From the NCBI GenBank assembly GCA_035235625.1, contig CP141149.1, forward strand, positions 15,875,893-15,939,892: 64,000 nucleotides of DNA. The letters run 5' to 3'. The notes under the pieces are model-generated. The model was not told the DNA's origin and ran no database searches. It worked only from the letters and a program-made list of their open reading frames with translations. The number at the start of each line of letters is the position of its first letter. Positions within the stretch are counted from its first letter, which is position 1. Origin of the DNA: Saururus chinensis (taxonomy: Eukaryota; Streptophyta; Magnoliopsida; Piperales; Saururaceae). This document shows positions 23,166 to 34,192 of this stretch, piece by piece. A program made the position numbers and the translations under genes.

Positions 23166-23589
23166 TACGAAATTCATGCAACTATCTCATCGTAGGCTGT
23201 GTTGTGGCAGGTCTGAACTTGATGAAAAATGTTCAAGTGAAAGCTTATTATTGGACCGCAAACATCAGCCGATATAGGTGCCTCATGCAAGAAATCCCAA
23301 GTGCCTCATGCAAAACGTTGTGCCTCTAGGTGGAACTTAGGAGGAGCAGAGAACGTGAATGACAGGAGGGTGAGTGGATATGCTTGGGAGGTTAGGGATG
23401 GTGCGACATAGAGTTATAGCTGCGCGAGGGGGGGGGGGTTACTGCATGGCTCGTCCCGTGGTGAAGTAGGATGTGCGGACCATGGTTAGGTAGAGCGGGG
23501 GGCTTCTTTGGGATGGAGCAAAAGGTCCAGACCAAGGGGTAGAGCATGGGACCGATGGCGGTGTGGGCTTCGTCCACGAGGTCACCATG

Positions 23590-23955
23590 AATATCTGGAG
23601 AAAGCCATTGCCATGCACAAAGCACCCGTATGATGACCCCTGCAACTACCTTTGCTAGGCCAACATGTACTGCATCTGCTACACTGACTCCTACAACTAG
23701 CTCAACTCCTCTGCCCTCTTCATGATCCATTACTCTTGGATTTCTTCCCGTGCACCTTCATCTACTTCCACAAGCACTTCATCGGCAAACTCATAGGTGA
23801 TGCAACCTTTGAGCTGCCCTACTAGAACGGGGACCATCCGGATGGCATGGTGATCCCTAGCTTCTACTATTGGCTAGGGGCTTCATTAACAAGGACTGCA
23901 AGCCATCACACCACCCCCCGGATGTGGTTGGCAACAACTTTGACACAATTCTGGC
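23590..23955 (+). pseudogene. Polyphenol oxidase fragment
   Basis: Translated piecewise: YDDPCNYLC*ANMYCICYTD, then SYN*LNSSALFMIHYSW, a frame change, TFIYFHKHFIGKLIGDATFE, LPY*NGDHPDGMVIPSFYYW, and finally CKPSHHPPDVVGNNF. These follow the order of plant polyphenol oxidases: the CxYC region that forms the Cys thioether bridge, the HxSW copper-ligand region, F-FH---GKLIGD-TF-LPYWNWD-PDGM and the AHQPPTVVD linker. Stops replace a Gln twice and the Trp of YWNWD, and at least one frame shift is present. The copper-B domain is not seen. GC content is higher than in the flanks, as expected for a captured or duplicated gene piece. Confidence 0.75.
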
Positions 23956-24325
23956 CATGGATGGTGGTGGCCATGCCGGTTACTCTGGCCAGAGCGGCCA
24001 GCAACTGTACTGACCATGGCTAGAATAGCACTTGCCAGCATTGACTGCTAGCCATGGCGAGCTGCTAGCTCAGGCCAAAGAGAGTCGTGGCGGCCGCCAT
24101 ACCATTGCCCGTCTGAGCTTGTCTTCCGCTTGCATGTAGTGTAGTTTTGGCCTTGCTAGGCTTGTGGACGGCCTTGACAACAAAAGACGTGTTGTTTGCA
24201 TGGAGGGGGTCACGGGCGAGGAAGGCGATGCCCATGGTGTTGCTGTCGATGACGGTCAGGACAGTACCCATGACACAATACCTTGGCCATGGCCAATGTT
24301 GGCCACAAACTATACGAGCCATGGC
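23930..24325. repeat. CCATGG / TGGCCA palindrome island
   Basis: Dense in tggccatgg, gccatgg, gaccatggct, gctagccatggc, ccatggccatgct words. It resembles 32060-33260, which has the same vocabulary. It overlaps the end of the polyphenol oxidase remnant. Confidence 0.55.
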
Positions 24326-24329
24326 CATG

Positions 24330-25164
24330 CTACAAGGCCAGTGTTGAATGATAGCTATTGTAATACCATATGAGTTATATGTTTAGTTTATTACTAATTT
24401 CTTTGTTAAAATTATGTCAATAAACCATATGTATGTAATGAGTCTTAGAGTCCGATTTGAGGTTGTTGTGGTCAAATCAGATTTATAATTGACATACTTG
24501 AAAAATAAGAGCAAACATATTCTTGTTGATTAAGGTGAAAGACTGAAGAATGTAATTGAAGGTTATCTAGATCACATTGGCATAAATCACTTGTAAAAAG
24601 TTAAAAAGTGATTACAGAGGTTTCAAAAGGTTTTAAGGTAAAATGACAAAAATATCAAAAACATAGGCACAATGATTGATTGCTGCAAGATGTGAAGGAC
24701 AAAACGATCGGTCTTTTGCTGATTCAACCCTATGCAAAACGAACCCGAGAATTATCGATCAATTGCTCTTCCAATCGATTGATTGAAGAATTGTGCACAT
24801 TAAAAACAGTGATTGATCAATAATTGTTTATAACAATCGATCCTTTCATGAACAATTTACTTGATTTAAGACCTTTCGATTTCTATTTCATTCATTTTTT
24901 AAGTAAAAGTCCTAAGTTGACTTAATGAGCTATATAAGGGTTATAAAATCACGCAATTAAAGGGATAAAAACCTAGGAGAGAAAAAAGAAAGAGGTTTTA
25001 CATTTTTGTTTATTATTTTTCAAAGGAGAATTCACTTGAGCTTTGTATTTAAGAACCATTGTGAATTGAAGAAGACAATCTACAATTGAAGGAGCTAATA
25101 CACACAATATTCATAGAAGAGTTACAACATACCTTCAATAGAAGATTAAAGATTTCCTTAAAGC
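24330..25164. other. Non-coding, no gene seen; ATCGAT/TTGATC island inside
   Basis: About 24700-24845 contains acgatcggtc, atcgatcaattgc, caatcgattgattg and tgattgatcaat. The rest is AT-rich. This DNA continues at 31646 if element C1 is removed. Confidence 0.4.
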
Positions 25165-26219
25165 CAAAGTGCAAGATCTCTAATTTATTTCCTTTTTAAT
25201 TGTGTGAATTTGTTTGACGGTTTAATTTGATTTTCTTGGGTTAATGAGTTATGTTATTTATAAATTTCTTAAGATATAATTTTACTTTAGTTTAGAATAT
25301 TAGTGTCAAGTTTGATTTGCCCAAATTTTTACTTATTTAAAAGAATTTTTTATTTTTTCTAGGTCAAGGGAGTGGGCCCACGTCCATGTGGGATGTCGTG
25401 CTACAGTTTAGCCTTCAACATCCTATTAATTTATCCAAGTGGGTTTGGGTATAATTCAATTTTGCTTTTGGGCCATTAGTGCACTTAATGGTCACTTAGG
25501 GCATTTTCACCTATTTTTCAAGCCATAAGTCTTGCTATAAAAAGAAAAACCCTAGTTGTCGCGCCCCGGTGATGCCCGACCTGAGCCGAACCCGGTCCAA
25601 GGGCCGGTCAAGCACGCGGGGGCAACGAAGGAAAATTGAGAAACGATTTAGCATAAGACTTAACCCTAACCACGAGCGATTAACAGAAATACGGAGTACG
25701 CATAATCCTTTGAGCAAGAGTAAATAAGAAGGAAAAAAAGAGTGTTGCTTATCACAAAGTAAACAACAATTCTCAAACCCACATGCTTAGTTAACTAAAG
25801 CCTACACCGGCTCCAAATAAGTCATAAACATCACAACTGTAAAATTTGACATAAATCCAAAACAACAAAGAACCCTACACAAAGGTTCTAAACATAAAGC
25901 ATAAAACCAAAGAAGATAAGTCACACAACGATCTCCATGATCACATCCAAGCCATCTCCGACCTTTCCTCAAAGAGGAGATCCTATCCGTCTGCGTGTCG
26001 CACCATGCAGCCCCAAAACAAAACACAAGAAAAAGGGGTGAGTTTAACAAACTCAGCAATGGTTTTTAATATCACTATCAACATCGAAAATACGATAGCA
26101 TAGCAATAAGATCATTCTAATCAAAGATTTACATGGTGCATCATTTTCTGATCACACATACACATCACCTAAAACTGCATCATAGTGCATAATCCACATA
26201 ATTTCAATCTCATCACAAC

Positions 26220-26560
26220 ACCCTGCATGTAATGTATCTTTAACATACACATTCTATTATGCATCATATCAAAATCAACCTGCATGGATGTATCTCTAAC
26301 ATACATATTCTCACATGCATTATGTCAAAATTAACTTGCATAGATGTATCTCTAACATACATATTCTCACATGCATCATATCATAATCAACCTACATGGA
26401 TGTATCTCTAACATACATATTCCCACATGCATCATATCATAATCAACCTGCATAGATGTATCTCTAACATACATATTCCCACATGCATCACATCATAACA
26501 ACTTGCATGAATGTATCTCTAGCATACATATTCTATCATGCATCAACATTCTCATTCATC
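26220..26560. repeat. Tandem repeat of about 50-60 bp in LTR unit B
   Basis: Six to seven units of 'catgcat(c)atatcataatcaacctgcatggatgtatctctaacatacatattc', the same monomer as in unit A at 17690-18095. Confidence 0.8.
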
Positions 26561-26682
26561 ATGCATGTATAAGTGTCACACACGCACACTAGTCTAACAT
26601 GCAAGTCCATACCCATAGAGAATAAACCTACTCTTCAAGGCCGGAGCCCACAAGCAAATACTTATCAAATAGACATGCTCCT

Positions 26683-26860
26683 CAAGGTCAAAGCCTACGA
26701 GCAACTCCTGCTCCTCAAGGTCAACGCCTTCGAGCAACTCCTGCTCCTCAAGGCCAATGCGTTCGAGCAACTCCTGCTCCTCAAGGCCAACACCTTCGAG
26801 CAACTCCTGCTCCTCAAGGCCAACGCCTTCGAGCAATGCTTGCCCATCAAGTCTAAACTC
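26683..26860. repeat. 33-bp GC-rich tandem array unique to unit B
   Basis: About five units of 'gagcaactcctgctcctcaaggccaacgccttc'. The unit is 11 codons long, so both strands stay open and spell repeated EQLLLLKANAF (plus) or LEEQELLEGVG (minus). Unit A has unrelated sequence at the matching place (about 18190-18340). Confidence 0.8.
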
Positions 26861-27870
26861 CCGGGCAACCCTGCTTGTCAAGACTAAAGTTCCAAGCAAC
26901 AACACCTAGTAAGCCGGTGCACTCGAACAAACCAGCTGGATTCTCAGGGTCCAGCAAATCATACGTAATCTCAATATACAAGACAAGTACACAACTCATC
27001 CCTACTTAACTCCATTTAACTAGACTCAACCCGGGGAGTGCACTCGTTCCACACAGGAACTCAAATCAAAATATGTCCTTTCGGACCAATCAACTTATGA
27101 TTAATCCATGACCGATCAATTTGGCACACAATTTTACCACATTGCATCCAATCGGTCAAATTCGATTAACCTCGATGAAGCCTCAATTGGAAATCCATTT
27201 TCATGATGCATGCATCATGGTACATACGTGGGCAAGGCATACATGAATCCTAATCCATGATAAGTGCTCTCATAAGCCCCTAATGCATCATTCATAATCA
27301 TAAAATCAAGCTTCATCATCATCTTTAAACCCCCACGTGTGTGTGTGCCTAGTAGAAGTACTTCATTAAATACATTTCAACATGCTTGAAATTAACTCAC
27401 TGCCATACTACACATGTGAATTAACATCTAATCACGAATTCCAGTGGAAATCATAGGAGAAGAATAATTGAAAACATAACTCAAATCAAAACTCAACCAC
27501 AAAGGCTACACACGTATAAGATCATTCATTTCATCCTTGAGTCATGGCATTCACCAACATCCACACATCAACTAACCACATTCTATCATGCCAAATTAGT
27601 CTAATAGTAGGTTGTAGTCTTACTGAAAATATGCTTAACCATAGAGAATCAACCATTCATAATTTTTAAGATGACAATTCCAACATCATGCCACAAAACA
27701 TAAGTCATTCCACAAATCTCTAATCATATATCTCAACTCCATAACCTCAATAGCATGCCCTTCTAGTAGCATAATATAGCTTAAAACACTCCACATTTAT
27801 ATGAAATTGGCAAGTTAAAGTGGAATTATAGAAATAAACATCATATGCACAATATACAATTTTACTGTGT

Positions 27871-28035
27871 AGTCGTTCGAACGCCCTTCAGGCCGTTCGA
27901 TCGGCTAAATGTAAAAATTTGAAATTCACAATTTGGACGTTTGAATGCCTAGCAGGCCGTTCGATCGACTGAACTAGAAAACTATCATTCTGGCAGTGTT
28001 GCCGTTCGAACGCCCAAAAGGGCCGTTCAAACGCC
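27871..28035. repeat. TTCGAACG palindrome island of LTR unit B
   Basis: Contains gtCGTTCGAACGcc, ggccgttcgatcgg, gacgtttgaatgcc, ggccgttcgatcgac, gcCGTTCGAACGcc and ggccgttcaaacgcc. It lies where unit A has GATCGATC words, between conserved flanks ('tgtgta' before, 'cagaaca...catcttcttcc' after). Confidence 0.78.
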
Positions 28036-29790
28036 AACAAGGCAGAACAGACCATCTTCTTCCTTTCGCAAATCCAAATCGAAACATCATTGATAACACT
28101 TCAAATCCACATCTAACACCCTAATCATCATCAAAAGTCCTTCTTGACTTTCAGAATGTTAAATCATATCATAATAATGCAAAACCCTAAGAAATCGGGA
28201 TTAAATAATTCCATTTTCTATTCTTACCATTAACACACCAAATCAAGCAACTCCTTTCGAAATGAGCCAAAAATTAAGAGTTTTACCATGGATAAACAAA
28301 AAATTTGAAGATCCATTACTTTAGCACTTGATTAAGCTCAGATTGGAGAGTCACCCTTCTTGAAAACCTTAAAAACACATTGAGTTTGAATTAAACTCTA
28401 TTAAAAATTGATTTACCAAAGAAATCCCTAATTAAAACCTAGATCTAGGGCTTGTTGATAATAAAAATCAAAATTTGAAGGTTAGGGTTTGTAGTAAAAC
28501 ACAAATCAGTAGTTTTTGATGTCCAAAAATGAATTGAAACAAGGGGAAAATGGTAGATTTGGAAGAGATTAAGAAGAAAACCATGGTTTAGTGCTTAATT
28601 AGAGTAGGCTTACCTTAAACCGCTTCTAATTCGGGCCTAATTGGGGATTACGCCTGACCACTCTCCTCAGCCTATTCCCAAAAATGAAAATGGCTCAGGT
28701 TTGCCCTTTTATAGTAAGGGTTGGGGTATGTATGGGTAAGTTATGGGGTGTAAATAGAAAAAGTAGGCTAAAAATGGGTATTTTGCAAATTTAAGCATTA
28801 ATTAAGGCTAAGAAAATTCTAAAAATTTTTATATGCCCTTAAGTAGATATCTGGGTTCATTTGACCCAAAAACCAAAATTTTGACGGTGGGGCCCACAGG
28901 GGTCCCACCAAAACTCTAATTTTCGGAAAAATAGTGAAAATTTAAAAAAATTCCAAAAATTCACATTTATTTTAAAATCACTAATCTTAAAGTTGATTTT
29001 GGTTAAAACCATCATAAATACTATTTATTCACGAAATCACCGAATAAATCAGAAAGTGCGTTAATCTCACGATAGCCAATAATTAAAGAAAATCAAAACC
29101 GATTTAGAGATAAGGGATCTTACACTAGTCATTTACCAAATAGGGAAGAACTGAGAATATGAGGGAGGCTAAGTTCTACCCCTATTTCTCAAAGGAGAAA
29201 CCCTTCTTAAGGTAAGGTTTACCTTTAATCACCTCCTAATATTTAGATCTGTCTTAATCATCAATGTCTTCACTTCTCTTATTTTGATTATTAGTTTTCT
29301 TTCATCAAAATTATATTTTAATTTCGATTTAGAACCCTAATTAGGCTATTTTCATTTTTAACCTAAGGAGGTTTTGAATCTATTATTTTTTAGGTTGATT
29401 TGAGTCTATTAATTAGTTTTGATTAGATTAACTAAAATCTCTAATTTTTGGGTAGGATTTCTTGAGGTTGAAGTTCATTTAAGGGATTTACAAGCTTGTT
29501 AGAGGTAAGAGGTTTTTACCTTGAGTGATTTTCTTCATTAAAGTGTCATAATTATGAGTTTATTTGAGCTTTTGATTCATCTTGATGTGTAATGGTGATT
29601 TGTTAAAATCATGCGATTTATGGTTATTTTGTATGATTAAGTATGAAAAATAATAGATCCATCATATTCTAGGCTTATGTTTTGATTATATAATATGTTA
29701 TGATGATTTTATAATTTATATAAAATTTTAAAATATTTTTTGTTTTAATTTCGAGAGGTTAAAGATGAACAAAAAAAGTGAAATGTTCTA

Positions 29791-29870
29791 ACCATTCAAA
29801 CGGGCTAATAAACCATTTGAATGGCCAAGTGTTCAAATGGGTAGCAATGTTGTTTGATGGCCAAACGACA
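29791..29870. repeat. ATTCAAAT/ATTTGAAT island of LTR unit C1
   Basis: ccattcaaacgggc, ccatttgaatggcc, gttcaaatggg and tggccaaacgacag follow each other. The same position in C2 (51506-51617) carries more GC-rich versions (cattcgaacgggg, tggccattcaaatg). Confidence 0.6.
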
Positions 29871-31015
29871 GTTTTGTGAAAATGAGTATTTTGTGAGTAT
29901 TTTGTTATTTCTTGTTCTTTTTCTCATGATTCTAACTTTTTACGACTATGATGAGTTATGAATGCTTATAATTGTCACCTTAGTTGCATGTGAACCTTCC
30001 TTGGATGTGATCTAGCTTAAGCATAAAAGTGACTATATTTGTATAAGTTTTGCATGATGCCCTACTTGTTTTAAATCTGTATTTTGATAATTTTTTTTAT
30101 GTACTCCATGATTCCAGTATATTATAACTATGATAAATTATGATTATTTGCATTTATCACATTAATTATAGATGAATCGTGTTTCACACGACCATGTATA
30201 TATATTTTTACTTATGCTTATATGATTTTATTTATCACAAATAGACCATGTTTCTTGTATATTATGACTGATTAAAATATGTTTATTTATGCTTGCAACC
30301 ATTAAACATTGCTCGGTATGTATCATATTGCATGAATCATAAAAGTTATTTATAAAAAAATATCTTGTAATTAATCATTTGGATGTCATAGTTTTATGGA
30401 TTAGCCGCATTAGAGGTTTATCAAATCGGTTTAACATTCAAAATGATGAGGTTTTATGTCCATTGGATGCCGTTTTACGCCCCTTTGAGGATAAGTTTTC
30501 TCCCCGGGTGAGAAGAACATAATGGTATAATGAGTTAAATTGACGAGTTTTTATAGATAGGAGAATCCAGACAGGTTTGTTCGTATGCACCGGCTTACTA
30601 GAGGATATTTCCCCATTAGGAATTTACCCAAACTACTCTAGTTTTTATTTTTAGGAATTTAAACTTTCTTGTTAGAATTTTCAAGGTGAACAGGTTTGAT
30701 TGTGCTTCGGCCAGAATAAACAGGTTTGTTTCTCAATTGTGAGGCATTCACCAAATTGTTTATGCATGTGCATGGATTTTAATGCACATTAACATAGTTT
30801 GTGTAGGAACAATGAAGCTTATGTTATACATGGTGCATATGGAATGAATACACTTAAACATGAATGATGAAATATATTTTATACACTTAATTATGCAGGG
30901 TGAATGTGAATATTGATATTTGCTTCATGCAGGGTGTGAATAAACCACAAAACTTAAATGTTTGCATAGGGTGTGCATATGTGTTATTAATTATGAATAA
31001 ACCTATGATGCATAT

Positions 31016-31112
31016 GTGGTGTGAATGTGTATATAGAATGTGATTTATCTCATGATGCATTGGTGGTGTGAATGTGTATATAGAATGTGATTTATCTCAT
31101 GATGCATAGGTG
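31016..31112. repeat. Two-copy 48-bp direct repeat in C1
   Basis: 'tggtgtgaatgtgtatatagaatgtgatttatctcatgatgcat' occurs twice in tandem, in a region rich in gcat/gtgtgaat words that corresponds (on the other strand) to the tandem arrays of A and B. Confidence 0.7.
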
Positions 31113-31645
31113 TAGAGAATGAATATGTGATGCATGTTTAAATTGAGAATGCATGTGGTGTTATTATGAGCTTATTTTTGTTTCAAAACCCTTACTGAGC
31201 TGAGCCCACCACTCTTTTATTTGCGGTTTTATTTTGGGGCTGTATGATGCGTCATGTAGGTGCTCCAGATGGTCTTTATGTCGAGCTTGATGATGACCAT
31301 GAGCCATGAGAGGGGGCTAGACGTTGGTTGTTTTAGACTTTTGGTGTGATATGATTATCTTATACTTGACTTTATTTTATACTTTGGAGAGCCTATAATG
31401 ACTTTAGATATGTTGTAGCCTTAGGGCTTGAGACTATGTTCACTATAGATTATGTAGGTGTTGTGTTGGACTAATATGGCTAACTAATTTCTTTTACCTT
31501 CTTTTATTTACTTTTACACAAAGAGCACATGTTGTGCACTTCAATGAGAACCTAGGATGGGTTAGTCTTCTGCAACATCATGCCATGTCCCACCTTCCTA
31601 GACTGAGTTCAGGTCGAGGGGGGTGTGATGGGGCATGACACAAAG

Positions 31646-32059
31646 TCAAGACAATAAGAAGTGTTTCTTATTGAAGACTAGAATGAGACATAGATAAGGC
31701 AAGAAGAAGAATGTTTCAAGTGTTTAGAAAAGGTCATCAACAACGATCTAAATAAGATGAGCTTGTGTTAGAGTCTAAACAAGGTTGGTGGTTTGTTTGT
31801 ATTCATGTAAAAGTCTGGTTTTTAGTACATTAATTTGGTTATTTTGAAACTGCCATGATTTTTTACCCTAGTTGGTGCTATGTTCATATGTAGATTGCTT
31901 GAAAGTTGATTAATTAAAAATTTGAGAGAACTTTAAGTTTTAATCGTTTTCGCTTAATAAAAAATTATGCATAAAGAGGTTAGAACTCTTAATTCTTACT
32001 TGTTAAAACTAATAGTTTTAAGAGAAATCTAGTGATTTACTAGGTCGATTGTATAGATA
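31646..32059. other. Non-coding, no gene seen
   Basis: AT-rich flank that was continuous with the DNA left of 25165 before C1 inserted. Confidence 0.4.
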
Positions 32060-33260
32060 TTAAACTCTTAGCCATGGCGAGGGCAACCAAGCTAGCCATG
32101 CCCAAAATTGCTGGTCATAGACAAAGTTGCCTTGGCCAAGCTGCATGGCTAGTCTTAGGGCTGGAAAAATCCAACTTGACCCATTTACCTGACCCGAACC
32201 CGACCCGCTTAACCCTGCACCCGACCCGACCCGACTACGGGTAGGGTCAAGGTCAGGGTTTAGGCTCTTGGCCCGTTTTAAATTTAGGGTTGGGTCGTAC
32301 CCAACTCGCACAACCCGACCAACCCGACTATTAATAATAAAGAACCCTATTATTATAGTGTTAGTCTATTGGACTTATTTATAGTATTATTATAGTATTT
32401 TTTTAGTGGATACTATGTTGAACTAGAAGTGCTTAAACATAAATTTGGGCATGAATAAGATGCTTGGAGCATAGGTGTGATCACATATATTTTGCTTTGT
32501 TGTAGACATCCATTTTGGGATAACAGAGGATGGTATCTTCAAAGTGTGGTTAATTTATATATAGTTTAAATTTTTTTTTGTTATTCTTTTAGGTGTGATG
32601 AATGAAATAAAAATATGTCATATTTTGTTATATTTATTTCTACAAAAAAAGTATCCACAAATTAGACACAGAACCAAACATTTAAATTAATATTGTAATG
32701 TATTTAATTTCATTTGTGTTTGCCATTTGTAAAGAGAGAAGGTATATAATATGAGTCTAACAAAAAAATTGTGGAAAAAAATAGGGTTACCCGCATACCC
32801 GACTCGACCCGACTCAAGTAGGGTTAGGGTTTGGATTTTTGACCCGATTTAAAAATAGGGTCGGGTTATGACCTGATTTCAGTGAGGGTCAAGGCCAACT
32901 CGACCTGATTTGACCTGACCCGACCCGATTCCCAGCCCTAGCTAGCCCGCTTTGGCCATGGCCAAAGTGGCCATGATGGTGATGGCTAGAATTGTTGGAC
33001 ATGGCCAGTGTCACCTTAGCTAGGCTGCATGGCTATCTCCGATGTTAGCCATGGTTAGTGCTGTGACTGACCATGGTTGACCGGCCATGGCCCACGCTGG
33101 TCATGATTGACCGGTCATGGGGGGCTGGCCATGGCCCACGCTGCCTATGGCTGACCGGCCATCGCCCACGCTAGTGATGGTCAGCTGTTGGCAATGGCTA
33201 GAGTGGCCATGGTTAGTAGCCTAGCTGGCCAACCAACCATGGCCAGTTCTATGGCATCGA
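32060..33260. repeat. CCATGG palindrome island split by a hAT-like element
   Basis: Left of 32155 and right of 32941 the text is packed with words such as ggccatggcc, gctagccatg, tgaccatggt, gaccggccatggc, gaccggtcatgg. One perfect palindrome is TTGGCCATGGCCAA at about 32952. The vocabulary matches 23930-24325. No coding domain; open frames here are by-products of the repeated words. Confidence 0.6.
32156..32940. mobile_element. hAT-like non-autonomous element
   Basis: The ends are TAGGGCTGGAAAAATC and CGATTCCCAGCCCTA, which are inverted. They are flanked by 8-bp GCTAGTCT and GCTAGCCC, a target duplication with two differences, as hAT elements make. The 785-bp interior holds subterminal ACCCGACCCGAC / GTCGGGT repeats at both ends and an AT-rich middle; no transposase. 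A further TAGGGCTGGGCCGGG at 33765 may be a broken end of a relative. Confidence 0.72.
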
Positions 33261-33269
33261 AGGAGGTTG

Positions 33270-34190
33270 GAGATGCAATTAGCCAACTCTATGGACAAGT
33301 TCTCCTTCGCTATGTCACCCATCACTTCAAAACTTTGATATGGCCACAAGGGAGGAGGCGAGGCAGTACCAAAATCCAACAAACAAAAGTTGACTTCCAA
33401 AGAGTATATATGGCTAGAAGATCAAGGAGATCCTTTTGCGAGTTCATGAGAAGGTGACCAAAGTGGGCAGTGTGGTGGCATCGAAGATATCTGGTTCCAG
33501 AAACATTGGCTTTGGCTATGGTAAATAGGAGCTGAGGAGGGTTGGGAGGGAATGAAATTAATAAAGAAGGATATAACTGTACTATCTTTTATAAAAGAGT
33601 TAGACATAAAATAGGCTAAAATAGAGACATAAAATCCATATCACCAACCCCAAATTGGAAGGAAAATATGCTACTTAATTATAATTATAATTTATTTCAA
33701 CTACTAACATCATCAATTGGATCAACCAAGTCAATCAATAATTAAACGTAATTAACTCCAATGGTAGGGCTGGGCCGGGCCGGGTTTTTAAGACTAATGT
33801 TGATGCTTGAGTGAGAAGAGGTCAGCTTGGAGCTGCAAAGTCGAATTAGCTCAATTGTAGCATCAAATTAACAGAGGTAAAAGTGATATTTTCCCCAACT
33901 ATGAAAAAGGGTAACGTTTTTTATACTCTCCATTGACAATGACCTTAATATGAAGCGCATGTTAATGTTATAGATAAAGCGCTCACTTGTACCACTTACG
34001 CTAGGCTCGTTTTGTCATAAAAGCGCGTCGCCTCCCAAAAACGGGGTTGTTCCACACGGAGAGACGGGTGGGCTCCACGGGAACCTGCGGGCTCCACTCC
34101 AACGTTGAAGAACCCAAAGAGAAAAATGATCTCTCTCCTAGCTCGGCTCTTCTCTCTGTGACTCCGGGAGCGTCCAACCCGATTCGGCAG
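33270..34190. other. Region upstream of UPL7
   Basis: No gene recognised. 34000-34190 is GC-richer and pyrimidine/purine-biased and is presumably the promoter and 5' leader of the UPL7 gene. No convincing TATA box at a fixed distance was chosen. Confidence 0.4.
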
Positions 34191-34192
34191 CC

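Larger units (their letters stand above)
25557..29124 (-). mobile_element. Large LTR unit B (solo LTR) inserted in C1
   Basis: Bounded by the duplication CTAGT (25552-25556 and 29125-29129). Plus-strand ends are TGTCGCGCCCCGG and GGGATCTTACA; on the minus strand it reads TGTAAGATCCC...GGGGCGCGACA, a proper TG...CA LTR. 3568 bp with no coding domain. It matches unit A throughout except for the nested element in A and a 33-bp tandem array present only here. A single LTR directly flanked by a target duplication indicates recombination between two LTRs. Confidence 0.85.
25170..31640 (+). mobile_element. Large LTR unit C1, split by LTR unit B
   Basis: Bounded by the duplication CAAAG (25165-25169 and 31641-31645), with ends TGCAAGATCTCTAA... 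and ...GGGGCATGACA. Without unit B it is about 2.9 kb and contains no coding domain, as expected of a solo LTR. A TATA box (gctataaaaag, about 25533) precedes the presumed transcript start, and unit B inserted only about 14 bp beyond it. Unit C2 is an independent, shorter copy. The minus strands of A and B share the 'GCTGAG...CCACC...TTTTGGGGCTG-ATG-TGCG' block near the end (C1 about 31196-31252). Confidence 0.78.

Noticed and set aside
23428-23440. Run of eleven or more G as a G-quadruplex
   Set aside because: A single homopolymer run without the other G-tracts needed.
26573-26905. Two overlapping frames (Leu/Lys-rich plus, Glu/Leu-rich minus) as protein genes
   Set aside because: They come from a 33-bp tandem repeat inside a solo LTR; the unit length keeps all frames open.
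32190-32335. Telomere-like or satellite GGGTCGGGT repeats
   Set aside because: They are subterminal repeats of a hAT-like element with its own inverted ends and target duplication.
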